From CAZBEA01 sp964490835 (GTDB lineage: Bacteria > Patescibacteriota > Microgenomatia > Levybacterales > GWA1-39-11): a DNA stretch of 8,129 nt. Every line of letters starts with the position of its first letter. Position 1 is the stretch's first letter. Under the pieces are notes generated by a model, which was not told where the DNA came from, ran no database searches, and saw only the letters and a list, made by a program, of their open reading frames with translations. The stretch lies in NCBI GenBank assembly GCA_964490835.1, contig CAZBEA010000048.1, forward strand, positions 1 through 8,129. The letters are read 5' to 3'. Shown here piece after piece: positions 1-5,441 of the stretch. Made by a program: the position numbers and the translations under genes.

Positions 1-620
1 GTCGTCAGCTCGTGCCGTGAGGTGTTCCCTTAAGTGGGGAAACGAGTGCAACCCTTGTCCTGTGTTATATTTTTCACAGGAGACTGCCTCGCTTTGCGAG
101 GAGGAAGGAGAGGCGGACGTCAAATCAGCATGGCCCTTACATCCTGGGCTACACACACCCTACAATGGCGAAAAACAATGAGTCGCAAGCTCGCGAGGGT
201 AAGCTAATCTCTGAAATTTCGCCTCAGTTCAGATTGGAGTCTGCAATTCGACTCCATGAAGGAGGAATTGGTAGTAATCGCAGATCAGCATGGCTGCGGT
301 GAATACGTTCTCGGGTCTTGTACACACCGCCCGTCAAGGCAGCAAAGTCGGTAACTATCGAACCCCGGCCTTAAGAGCAGAAGGTAAAAGCTCTAAATTC
401 GAATAACGAAATTCGAAACAATATCAAAAATTCAAATTATTAAATTCAAAACTTTTGTATTTTTAATTTTGAAAATTGGTATTTGTTTAGAAATTAGAAT
501 TTGTTATTTAGAATTTAGTATCTTTGTGTTTTTAAGGTCGGGGGAGATAGAGATCGGTGATGAAGCTTAAGTCGTAACAAGGTATCCCTAGCCGAAGCTG
601 GGGATGGATCACCTCCTTTC
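1..620 (+). rRNA. rrs: 16S ribosomal RNA, 3' part (5' end outside window) with helix-44 insertion
   Basis: This is the last third of small-subunit rRNA. Universal blocks are visible in order: the 1050-1060 region at position 1, the region around E. coli 1390-1407 at about 318-335 (tacacaccgcccgtc), the 1492 region at 569-582 (aagtcgtaacaagg), and the 3' end with the anti-Shine-Dalgarno (cacctcctttc) at about 610-620. Between the 1407 and 1492 blocks there are 233 nt, where E. coli has roughly 84, so helix 44 carries about 150 extra nt at its tip (described separately). The decoding-centre sequence and the flanking helix-44 strands are preserved, so the gene is probably functional. The 5' portion lies outside the window. 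No 23S gene follows; the next gene is convergent. The exact 3' end (618-620) is inferred from the anti-SD position. Confidence 0.97.
375..531 (+). repeat. AT-rich foldback insertion in 16S helix 44
   Basis: A 12-bp stem closes helix 44: 363-374 (ccccggccttaa) pairs with 532-543 (ttaaggtcgggg) with one G-U. All bases between are extra relative to a normal helix-44 tip. The insert starts with a small hairpin, gagc 375-378 with gctc 390-393. It then holds a long imperfect inverted repeat: 393-407 (ctaaattcgaataac) against 503-518, whose reverse complement reads ctaaattctaaataac. Each arm has an internal direct repeat: aaattcgaa at 395-403 and 409-417, and ttagaattt at 494-502 with a copy ending at 516. 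The centre lies near 447-470. It has no open reading frame of note, no group I/II intron core that I can recognise, and no obvious target duplication. It resembles a MITE-like foldback element. Whether it stays in mature rRNA or is excised as an intervening sequence cannot be told from sequence. Confidence 0.8.
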
Positions 621-831
621 TAAAAAAAACTTTTTTTCAAGCCGTAAGGAAGGAACTCAATAGAAAGATTGAGTTTTCCGTTCTCCGATTTATCGGGGAT
701 CGAGGAAAAAGTCCTTCCTACCACTTTTTTGGTATCTTCACAAACGTTGTATTTCTACAAAGATAAGTATTTCAAGGTAAAATAAGTAACAAGGTAATTT
801 CGTGGCTATTTCTTAGCAATTGAGTGGAAAT
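621..831. other. Non-coding stretch between 16S and the convergent LamG gene
   Basis: No convincing gene is seen. Besides the structured region at 645-730 it holds an A8/T7 pair right after the rRNA end (622-637), able to form a weak A/U hairpin, and a short 4-bp hairpin (gcta/tagc, about 804-816) that could weakly mark the end of the minus-strand gene. There is no tRNA and no 23S 5' start. Confidence 0.6.
645..730 (+). terminator. Structured RNA after 16S with T-run; possible terminator or processing structure
   Basis: aggaagga at 647-654 pairs with tccttcct at 712-719 and encloses two further hairpins. The first is 655-661 (actcaat) with 668-674 (attgagt), loop agaaag. The second is built on tttcc 675-679 with ggaaa 704-708, with an inner c683-g687/c694-g698 stem. 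Together they make a three-way junction. Six T residues follow at 725-730. This could end the 16S transcript or be a maturation structure. The base stem is only 8 bp and the T-run starts 5 nt after it, so the terminator reading is moderate. Confidence 0.45.
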
Positions 832-2544
832 TTATTTGCAGATACTCATTCTTTTTACGCAAATTTGTGCGGCTTGGGATGTTAGATCACTTTGCAGACG
901 ACACGTTTGTCCGCTTATTTTTCCTGAATACCCATCACTACAAGAGTATGAAACAGTTCTATATCCCTTTTCTCGAGAGAGTAATGTTCTGACATTTCGA
1001 CAAGGCTGCGAGAATGTTGTTGACGTCAATTTTGCAGGACACATTGCAGGAGTTGGGGTGGGATAGATAGCCGGCGTGGGGGTCGGCGTAACCGAAGGAG
1101 CGCCGAATGTCGGTGTAGGGGTCACGGCAGTGATGAGCGTTTTGGCCGTAAATTTATTATTCGTTTCATCGGATTCCGGAATCTGACTGTATGGGTCAAG
1201 GCTGATTGTCAGATATTTGGTGCCGGTTGTTGGAAAAGTAAAATTATATGAAGACACACATGCACTGCCCGGATTCAAAATTGTACTATTTGTACACGTA
1301 TTCTTACTGGTATCTATATTGCTTATTCCATCTGCTTGTGAAGTATATATGTAAGGAGCGTTAGCAGGTTTATATCCGGTATTTACAATTTTGAAGTATA
1401 CATTAACCGGTGCATTCACTACGGTAGACAGCGGGACTACATTTATTATTCCACCACTAATGGTTAAATCTGCCTGCAAGAGCGCAGGGGTAGGTGTGGG
1501 CGACGAACTAGGAGGAGGGGTGGGAGTGTATGACGGAGGAGTCGGTGTGGGTGAGGACGATGGTGGACAAAGTACCGTACTCGGTGCGGGGTCTACGCAG
1601 ACAATATTTCCATTTGCATCAGGATTGCAGCCGAATTGCTCTGCGGGAACGCAGGTGGGATACGGAGTAGGAGTTGGTTGTACTATTGAATCCTCGTAAG
1701 TAGCACTTCCGATTAACTTGGAAGCAAATCCGTTCGAACTAGAATCATTTATGTTTTCTTCAAATCTGAAATGGACGATGGTATTTTTGTCTGTAAGACG
1801 AGGAAGTGTATTCGCGAATTCGGTATTTGATCTTATAACGTTGCTAATTCTTACCTCATCGATTAACCCATTAAAATACCAGTCATTATCCAAACCCGAA
1901 TTAGTTCCAATGAATAAATTCATAGGAACCGAACATAAGGTTCCATCTAACTTTTGCGAATTATCCAGCTTCCCGTTGACAAACGTATTCAGTGTTCCAT
2001 CTGTATCATAGGTAACTCCAATGTGATACCAATTATCGTAAGGATATTCATTATTCCCTCCAAATAGAACTGATCTTGTCGCAGTCTGAATAGCAGTGGA
2101 AACTTTAAATTTATCAGGATAATTATACGGATCCCTTGCAATATGTATCCCAAGAGTTGCTCCGCATGTTCGGGAAGATAGGTTTCGTGCGTAAAATACA
2201 GATGAAGCAATGTTATTGGGGTCTATTTGAGGTTTGATCCAAGCTTCGTATGTTACAGGAGCTTTAAAGATATAATTCATATCGGAATACACATAATTTT
2301 TAGCTTGGAGTTTTATCGCTTTTTCGGAAATGGTTGGCGGAGGTGTAGGTGGGGTTGCAGGGAGTTCTGAGGCTCGCTGTCTGATATCCTGAACCGTTCT
2401 TACCAAAAGTACTGATGTGGGCAGTGATACCAGAAGCAGCGCATATACAAGAATTTTCGGGGATTTAACAAATCTCGGTAATTTCGAGAAAAGAAAGGCT
2501 TTAGAGCCGGATTTTTTTTCAGACTTAAATTCGAGATTTTCCAT
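832..2544 (-). CDS. Membrane-anchored LamG-CARDB surface protein with Cys-rich C-terminus (570 aa)
   Basis: Numbered from the ATG at 2544. Residues 1-30 are basic and cytoplasmic, and about 31-48 form one hydrophobic anchor, followed by the juxtamembrane motif QDIRQRAS (52-59). About 75-288 is a LamG/concanavalin-like lectin fold: TYEAWIKP near 98, NWYHIGVTYD at 171-180, GLIDEVRIS at 226-234, then HFRFEENINDSSSNG. A Pro/Thr-rich linker carrying four cysteines (298, 306, 316, 326) follows. About 356-473 is a CARDB-type beta-sandwich ending in the signature ESDETNN. After another TPTP linker comes a 68-residue module with six cysteines (502, 515, 535, 548, 562, 569). LamG and CARDB domains bind carbohydrates or stabilise secreted proteins; no catalytic motif is visible. 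It is probably exported and anchored, for attachment or envelope structure. An in-frame TTG at 2583 would add 13 residues but overlaps the divergent gene and would place the TTGACA box inside the coding region, so I prefer the ATG. A run of eight A (coding strand, 2512-2519) sits early in the gene. Confidence 0.88.
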   Translation of the reverse strand: MENLEFKSEKKSGSKAFLFSKLPRFVKSPKILVYALLLVSLPTSVLLVRTVQDIRQRASELPATPPTPPPTISEKAIKLQAKNYVYSDMNYIFKAPVTYEAWIKPQIDPNNIASSVFYARNLSSRTCGATLGIHIARDPYNYPDKFKVSTAIQTATRSVLFGGNNEYPYDNWYHIGVTYDTDGTLNTFVNGKLDNSQKLDGTLCSVPMNLFIGTNSGLDNDWYFNGLIDEVRISNVIRSNTEFANTLPRLTDKNTIVHFRFEENINDSSSNGFASKLIGSATYEDSIVQPTPTPYPTCVPAEQFGCNPDANGNIVCVDPAPSTVLCPPSSSPTPTPPSYTPTPPPSSSPTPTPALLQADLTISGGIINVVPLSTVVNAPVNVYFKIVNTGYKPANAPYIYTSQADGISNIDTSKNTCTNSTILNPGSACVSSYNFTFPTTGTKYLTISLDPYSQIPESDETNNKFTAKTLITAVTPTPTFGAPSVTPTPTPAIYPTPTPAMCPAKLTSTTFSQPCRNVRTLLSREKGYRTVSYSCSDGYSGKISGQTCRLQSDLTSQAAQICVKRMSICK

Positions 2545-2556
2545 CAATAGTATTAC

Positions 2557-2583
2557 CGTATAATTATTTCGTGAAGGTGTCAA
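2557..2583 (-). promoter_or_regulatory. Putative promoter of the LamG gene
   Basis: On the minus strand a perfect TTGACA (2583-2578) is followed after 15 bp by TATACG (2562-2557, 4/6 match to the -10 consensus). This leaves 12 nt to the ATG at 2544 and no Shine-Dalgarno. The spacer is shorter than the usual 17 bp. It overlaps the plus-strand promoter and the first codons of the divergent gene. Confidence 0.45.
2559..2564 (+). promoter_or_regulatory. -10 box TATAAT of the Wzy-like gene, probably leaderless
   Basis: A perfect TATAAT lies 6 nt before the GTG at 2571, so the expected transcription start falls at or next to the start codon. No Shine-Dalgarno is present. The -35 region is weak (ttttcc near 2537-2542). 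Confidence 0.55.
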
Positions 2584-3728
2584 TACGCAGTTCTTACATT
2601 TCTTTCATATTTCTCGTTTTTATCTCAATTATTCCTTTTGTCTATCTTCCAGATCTATTTAACCCTTATGAATTTCCAAAATTTATTTTGCTCGCAATCT
2701 TTTCTCTAATTGTAGGAAATATTGTGCTTATGTTAATTTTATTTCGGGAAAAAATTTCAGTGAATATATCAAAACTCGATATTGCCGTTATGGCATTTAT
2801 TTCAATCCTTTTGATCGCTGACATTTTCGGTGAATCAGTGATTGATTCATTGCTCGGAAGTTCGTATAGACTTCAAGGGTTTATTACGTATTTGTCGCTC
2901 GGATATCTATATTTAATTGCTCGTTTTTGTTCTTCTCAGATTAAGCAGGAACTTCTTCACCAGCTTTTTAGTATTCAGCTTGCTGGTATAAGTGGATTTT
3001 TAATTGTTCAATTTCTTTTGGCTAGTTTTGAATATTTTCAAATATCGTTATTTCAAAATCGTTTTCATGGAACTTTTGGAAATCCGAATTTTGCCGGTGG
3101 TTATATGGCGATGTTGTTTGCGTATATTCTCTTTTGGAATAGCTCAGGTTCTTTAGTATACAAAGTGAAGCCAGTTGTTTTGCTTTTGGGTGGAATTGCG
3201 ATAGTTTTAACAGACTCACGGAGTGCAATTTTAGGCGTAGTAGTAAGTATAATGATTTATTTTCTGACTCTAGGCTTTAAAGCTGCAAGATATCGGATAT
3301 TTATTTTTAGTCTTCTGCTTTTGTCTATAGTCAGTTGTCTTTTTTTGGTCATACGTTATTCAATTCATGAGAGGAGAATTTCAGAATGGGAAAATAGGTC
3401 AATTATTTGGAACCAAGGATTGCATCTTATTGAACAAAAACCGATTTTGGGGTATGGTCAGGAGAATATTGGCATTGTATTTCCAGAAAATCTTCATTTT
3501 GCTGTCGACAATATACATAATATATTTCTTGAGTACACAATTTCAGCTGGAATAGTGGGACTTTTTACATTTTGTACAGTGCTGGCTTTTGCATTTAGGA
3601 ATGTGAATACATCTGGAAGATTCTTAATAGTAGCATTTTTAATTTCAGCTTTTTTTAATCCACTTTCAATTTCCCAGCTGCTGTTATTTTGGGCGGTAAT
3701 TGGAATAGGGAAGCCGAATAGTGTTTAG
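2571..3728 (+). CDS. Wzy / O-antigen ligase family membrane protein (385 aa)
   Basis: A polytopic membrane protein with about ten hydrophobic segments starting near residue 9. Family hallmarks are visible in the expected order: SSYRLQGF after the third segment, GTFGNPNFAGGYMAM in the middle, LTDSRSAILG, then the large extracytoplasmic loop with ENRSIIWNQG, KPILGYGQENIG and VDNIHNIFLEY. These match the Wzy_C / O-antigen ligase (WaaL) and bacterial oligosaccharyltransferase-like group. Members transfer or polymerise lipid-linked glycans on the outer face of the membrane; the arginine in RLQGF, the Arg-rich loop and the HN pair are the typical functional positions. The start is a GTG placed by the TATAAT just upstream. 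No glycosyltransferase or flippase gene is next to it, so the acceptor cannot be named. Length is normal to short for the family. It is divergent from the LamG gene and followed after 35 nt by tRNA-Cys. Confidence 0.87.
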   Translation: MKVSIRSSYISFIFLVFISIIPFVYLPDLFNPYEFPKFILLAIFSLIVGNIVLMLILFREKISVNISKLDIAVMAFISILLIADIFGESVIDSLLGSSYRLQGFITYLSLGYLYLIARFCSSQIKQELLHQLFSIQLAGISGFLIVQFLLASFEYFQISLFQNRFHGTFGNPNFAGGYMAMLFAYILFWNSSGSLVYKVKPVVLLLGGIAIVLTDSRSAILGVVVSIMIYFLTLGFKAARYRIFIFSLLLLSIVSCLFLVIRYSIHERRISEWENRSIIWNQGLHLIEQKPILGYGQENIGIVFPENLHFAVDNIHNIFLEYTISAGIVGLFTFCTVLAFAFRNVNTSGRFLIVAFLISAFFNPLSISQLLLFWAVIGIGKPNSV

Positions 3729-3763
3729 CCTCGAATTATGGTAAACTTAGGAATTGTGTGAAT

Positions 3764-3835
3764 GGCGCGGTGGCGAAGTGGTAACGCGGGAGTCTGCAAA
3801 ACTTTTATGCGAGGGTTCGATTCCCTTCCGCGCCT
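3764..3835 (+). tRNA. tRNA-Cys (GCA)
   Basis: The cloverleaf is complete. Acceptor ggcgcgg (3764-3770) pairs with ccgcgcc (3828-3834). The D arm has gcg/cgc. The anticodon stem is ggagt/acttt with two G-U pairs and loop ctgcaaa, giving anticodon GCA at 3796-3798. The T arm is gaggg-ttcgatt-ccctt. The discriminator is T3835. The 3' CCA is not encoded (cac follows), so it would need the CCA-adding enzyme, unlike the tRNA-Ile in this window. Confidence 0.93.
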
Positions 3836-3861
3836 CACCCCGATCAAACCGGGGTTCGGCG
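3831..3861 (+). terminator. GC-rich hairpin overlapping the tRNA-Cys 3' end
   Basis: accccg (3837-3842) pairs with cggggt (3850-3855) around a 7-nt loop. The stem can be extended across a 2x2 internal loop by cgcc (3831-3834) with ggcg (3858-3861), which would compete with the tRNA acceptor strand. No T-run follows, so it is a weak terminator candidate and could instead be a processing or 3'-protection hairpin. Confidence 0.35.
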
Positions 3862-3924
3862 TAAATGCCTCAAATATTCTCTAATTTGTTACTCATTTGT
3901 GAAGTTTTATTCTCACTTTCAGTT

Positions 3925-3930
3925 TAGAAT
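3925..3930 (+). promoter_or_regulatory. -10 box TAGAAT before the 48-aa ORF
   Basis: TAGAAT (5/6 match to consensus) ends 8 nt before the ATG at 3939, the same leaderless-type geometry as the genes at 2571 and 5434. No clear -35 at 17 bp. Confidence 0.4.
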
Positions 3931-3938
3931 GTTTTTAT

Positions 3939-4085
3939 ATGCCAAGTCCGGAGCAGCGAGGTTGGATAGAGCGGGGAGCAGAAATCAGTAAAAAGGTCGA
4001 TATTGTGACGGGGGTTGTTGGAATCCTTATGATGAATGCACCGCTTATTGCACTTTCTGTTGTGGGATTTTTGCAGGTGATATAG
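3939..4085 (+). CDS. Small putative membrane protein (48 aa)
   Basis: Read directly from the sequence: ATG at 3939, TAG at 4083-4085. The first 20 residues are polar (MPSPEQRGWIERG...). The rest (about 21-48) forms one hydrophobic helix, VDIVTGVVGILMMNAPLIAL and onward to the C-terminus. That is the layout of a single-pass small membrane protein. Support comes from a -10 box 8 nt upstream, sensible composition, and position as the first of three short plus-strand genes between two tRNAs. No Shine-Dalgarno. I do not recognise a family. An antisense 67-codon frame covers the same stretch and is judged a shadow. Confidence 0.5.
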   Translation: MPSPEQRGWIERGAEISKKVDIVTGVVGILMMNAPLIALSVVGFLQVI

Positions 4086-4116
4086 TTCAGAATCAATTTA
4101 AAAAGAACAAAACAGC

Positions 4117-4278
4117 ATGAAAGAATCTTTTCATTCAAGCGAAATATATCAAAGCCTTAAAATCGGTGTGAAAACTGAAAAGACAATACTAGAAAATACA
4201 TTTGAGGCATTCAAACCAATTTTCTATGTTTGGTGGTTGAAAATGATCAATAATTTAAGGAGTGATCGTGTCGGATAG
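4117..4278 (+). CDS. Small hypothetical protein (53 aa), overlaps the next gene
   Basis: ATG at 4117, TAG at 4276-4278; starts 31 nt after the 48-aa ORF. The protein has a polar, helical N-terminal half (KESFHSSEIYQSLKIGVKTE) and an aromatic patch FYVWWLKMI near 36-44. Its last codons overlap the start of the 111-aa gene by 11 nt, an arrangement typical of translationally coupled genes; the downstream Shine-Dalgarno lies inside it. No good ribosome site of its own (only aaaaga, 4101-4106). It could be a chance frame in the leader of the next gene, so confidence is modest. Confidence 0.35.
   Translation: MKESFHSSEIYQSLKIGVKTEKTILENTFEAFKPIFYVWWLKMINNLRSDRVG
4257..4262 (+). promoter_or_regulatory. 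Shine-Dalgarno that sets the start of the 111-aa gene
   Basis: AAGGAG, complementary to the cctcctt at the 16S 3' end in this window, lies 5 nt before the GTG at 4268. The earlier in-frame GTG at 4262 overlaps the SD itself, so 4268 is the better start. It is the only strong SD seen before any gene here. Confidence 0.7.
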
Positions 4279-4603
4279 TGAATCTCAAAATTGGGAGTTA
4301 AAAAATCTCGTCGAAGCGGGTGAGTGGGATCTGTTGTTTGAAAATAAGGCATATCTACGGCTGTCTCGAACGGGGAGAATTGTTATGCTCCGGCGAGCGT
4401 TGGAGAACCGCGAGCGTGAGTTTGTCAAAACGTATGCCGCGATGATTGGAGGCAATCCAACTCAGGCAAAGGATTTTCATAATAAAAAAATAAAGCCGCT
4501 TTGGGAATACCAAGATTTTTTAGACAGATGTATGATGTATTATGAGGCAGGATCAGATCATCCGGGAGACGGGCCGCCGGAGATTAAGAAAATCCTTGAC
4601 TAA
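4268..4603 (+). CDS. Hypothetical soluble protein (111 aa)
   Basis: A charged, probably all-helical cytoplasmic protein with no signal peptide or membrane segment. Visible segments are LKNLVEAGEWDLLFENKAY, then LSRTGRIVMLRRALENRERE, a GNPTQAKD turn, and a C-terminal tail DHPGDGPPEIKKILD. I do not recognise a family, and no catalytic motif stands out. The start is the GTG at 4268, chosen because AAGGAG lies 5 nt upstream; the in-frame GTG at 4262 would overlap that site. It overlaps the 53-aa ORF by 11 nt and is followed after 49 nt by tRNA-Ile, which has its own promoter. The strong SD sets it apart from the apparently leaderless genes around it. Confidence 0.75.
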   Translation: MSDSESQNWELKNLVEAGEWDLLFENKAYLRLSRTGRIVMLRRALENREREFVKTYAAMIGGNPTQAKDFHNKKIKPLWEYQDFLDRCMMYYEAGSDHPGDGPPEIKKILD

Positions 4604-4612
4604 TCACGTTTA

Positions 4613-4642
4613 TTGCTAATATAGCCTTGCTTTTTGTATAAT
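4613..4642 (+). promoter_or_regulatory. Promoter of tRNA-Ile
   Basis: TTGCTA (4613-4618), 18 bp, then a perfect TATAAT (4637-4642). Expected transcription start is about 4649-4650, just before the mature tRNA at 4653. Confidence 0.65.
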
Positions 4643-4652
4643 AATGCTCTTG

Positions 4653-4728
4653 GGGTGACTAGTTCATCGGTTAGAACGCTTTCCTGATAAGAAAGAGGTG
4701 CGTGGTTCGATTCCACGGTCACCCACCA
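4653..4728 (+). tRNA. tRNA-Ile (GAU), CCA encoded
   Basis: Acceptor gggtgac (4653-4659) pairs with gtcaccc (4718-4724). The D arm is gttc/gaac. The anticodon stem ctttc/gaaag has loop ctgataa, giving anticodon GAT at 4686-4688. The T arm is cgtgg-ttcgatt-ccacg. Discriminator A4725 is followed by encoded CCA (4726-4728). ctcttgg (4647-4653) is complementary to ccaagag (4726-4732), which would extend the acceptor stem in the precursor. tRNA-Ile(GAU) often sits in the 16S-23S spacer; here it stands alone about 4 kb from the 16S. Confidence 0.96.
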
Positions 4729-4770
4729 AGAGTATTCTTCATAAAAATTTTCTTAAATTAAAAAAAGATC

Positions 4771-5434
4771 TTATTGTACTGGAATTGCGGTTGGTGAGGT
4801 TTGTATAAAAGGTTGGGCAACTTGTCCGCTTCCGGTAGCCGAGTTAAGAGTGACTATTAATGGCATTGTTCCTTTGAGAGCCGACTCCGTTGTTCCAAAA
4901 ATGGTTACGAGGCTTTTTTCAAGGAATTTTATTTCGGTCTCACCACTTGCACCCGCAGATGCTCTGAAGGAAAGTCCAATAATTGATCCAATTCCCTTTA
5001 CCTCGTCTGCTGTGGGATTTATAACAACCGCGTATGAAATTCTACCAACTTCAGGACNNNNNNNNNNGCAGTTCCTGTATGAGAACTTGACTGCCTGTCC
5101 CGAAGAGATTATTTGCAGTTACTGGAACGATTTGCACATTTGATAGCTTGGTTGGGTCATACTCAAGCTCTAATTGGACACCAGTCACTTCAAGTCCACC
5201 TGTGTCTGCTATTATTTCAACCGTCGACGGTGCAAAAGATGCCGACGTTGTGCTGGGATTGAATGAAAGAGACGCGCGCTTTATGTCCCCATCAATATTT
5301 TGTTGGGGTGGGGTGGTATTGACTGTTGAGGCCCCCCCCGGTGTGTCTTTTGTGAGCTGAATAAATGCCGCGATTACAAGAAGAGTTGCGATAATGGCAA
5401 TTATTGTAATGAGTGCAATGGTTCTTTTTGGCAT
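4771..5434 (-). CDS. Membrane-anchored cohesin-only protein (at least 217 aa), interrupted by assembly gap
   Basis: The start is ATG at 5434. Residues 5-25 form a hydrophobic anchor, then QLTKDTPGGAS and a short linker. A cohesin-like beta-sandwich runs from about 54: RASLSFNPST, EVTGVQLELEYDPTKLSNV, VLIQEL, then after the gap VGRISYAVVI, GSIIGLSFRA and TEIKFLEKS. It ends in a polar tail at TAA 4773-4771. No dockerin follows. Cohesins bind dockerins of partner proteins. The reading frame changes across the 10 N at 5058-5067; the frame is restored if the true gap is a multiple of three (including zero), so the apparent stop just after the gap is an artefact. Eight consecutive G (coding strand, 5339-5332) encode PGGA just after the anchor. 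It is last of the cohesin/dockerin set, 39 nt downstream of the previous gene, with its own promoter. Confidence 0.82.
5058..5067. other. Assembly gap (10 N) inside the cohesin-only gene
   Basis: Ten N. Upstream codons are in phase with 5434 and downstream codons with the stop at 4773. The partial codon c(5068) + gap + gt(5057-5056) is complete only if the gap is 0, 3, 6... nt, so 10 is a placeholder size. Confidence 0.9.
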
Positions 5435-5441
5435 ATCTTTA

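Noticed and set aside
375..531. Self-splicing intron in the 16S gene
   Set aside because: Too short, no recognisable catalytic core or homing endonuclease; the structure is a simple AT-rich foldback.
786..796. Second copy of gtaacaaggta (also at 574-584 in 16S)
   Set aside because: Only 11 nt and no further 16S similarity around it; most likely chance.
1045..1110. Possible tandem repeat or CRISPR-like array in the G-rich linker DNA
   Set aside because: It is degenerate coding repetition for Thr-Pro; no regular spacers or conserved repeat unit.
1391..1699. Gly/Val-rich plus-strand reading frame
   Set aside because: It is the antisense image of the Thr/Pro linkers of the LamG protein; the same applies to 5913-6137 and 7093-7365.
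2545..2583. TTG start at 2583 for the LamG gene
   Set aside because: It would include the minus-strand promoter and overlap the divergent gene; the ATG at 2544 begins a typical basic N-terminus.
3935..4138. Minus-strand 67-codon frame
   Set aside because: Antisense to the 48-aa ORF; no promoter or SD and unconvincing composition.
4850..5143. Plus-strand frame crossing the N gap
   Set aside because: It runs through N residues and is antisense to a cohesin domain that reads well on the minus strand.
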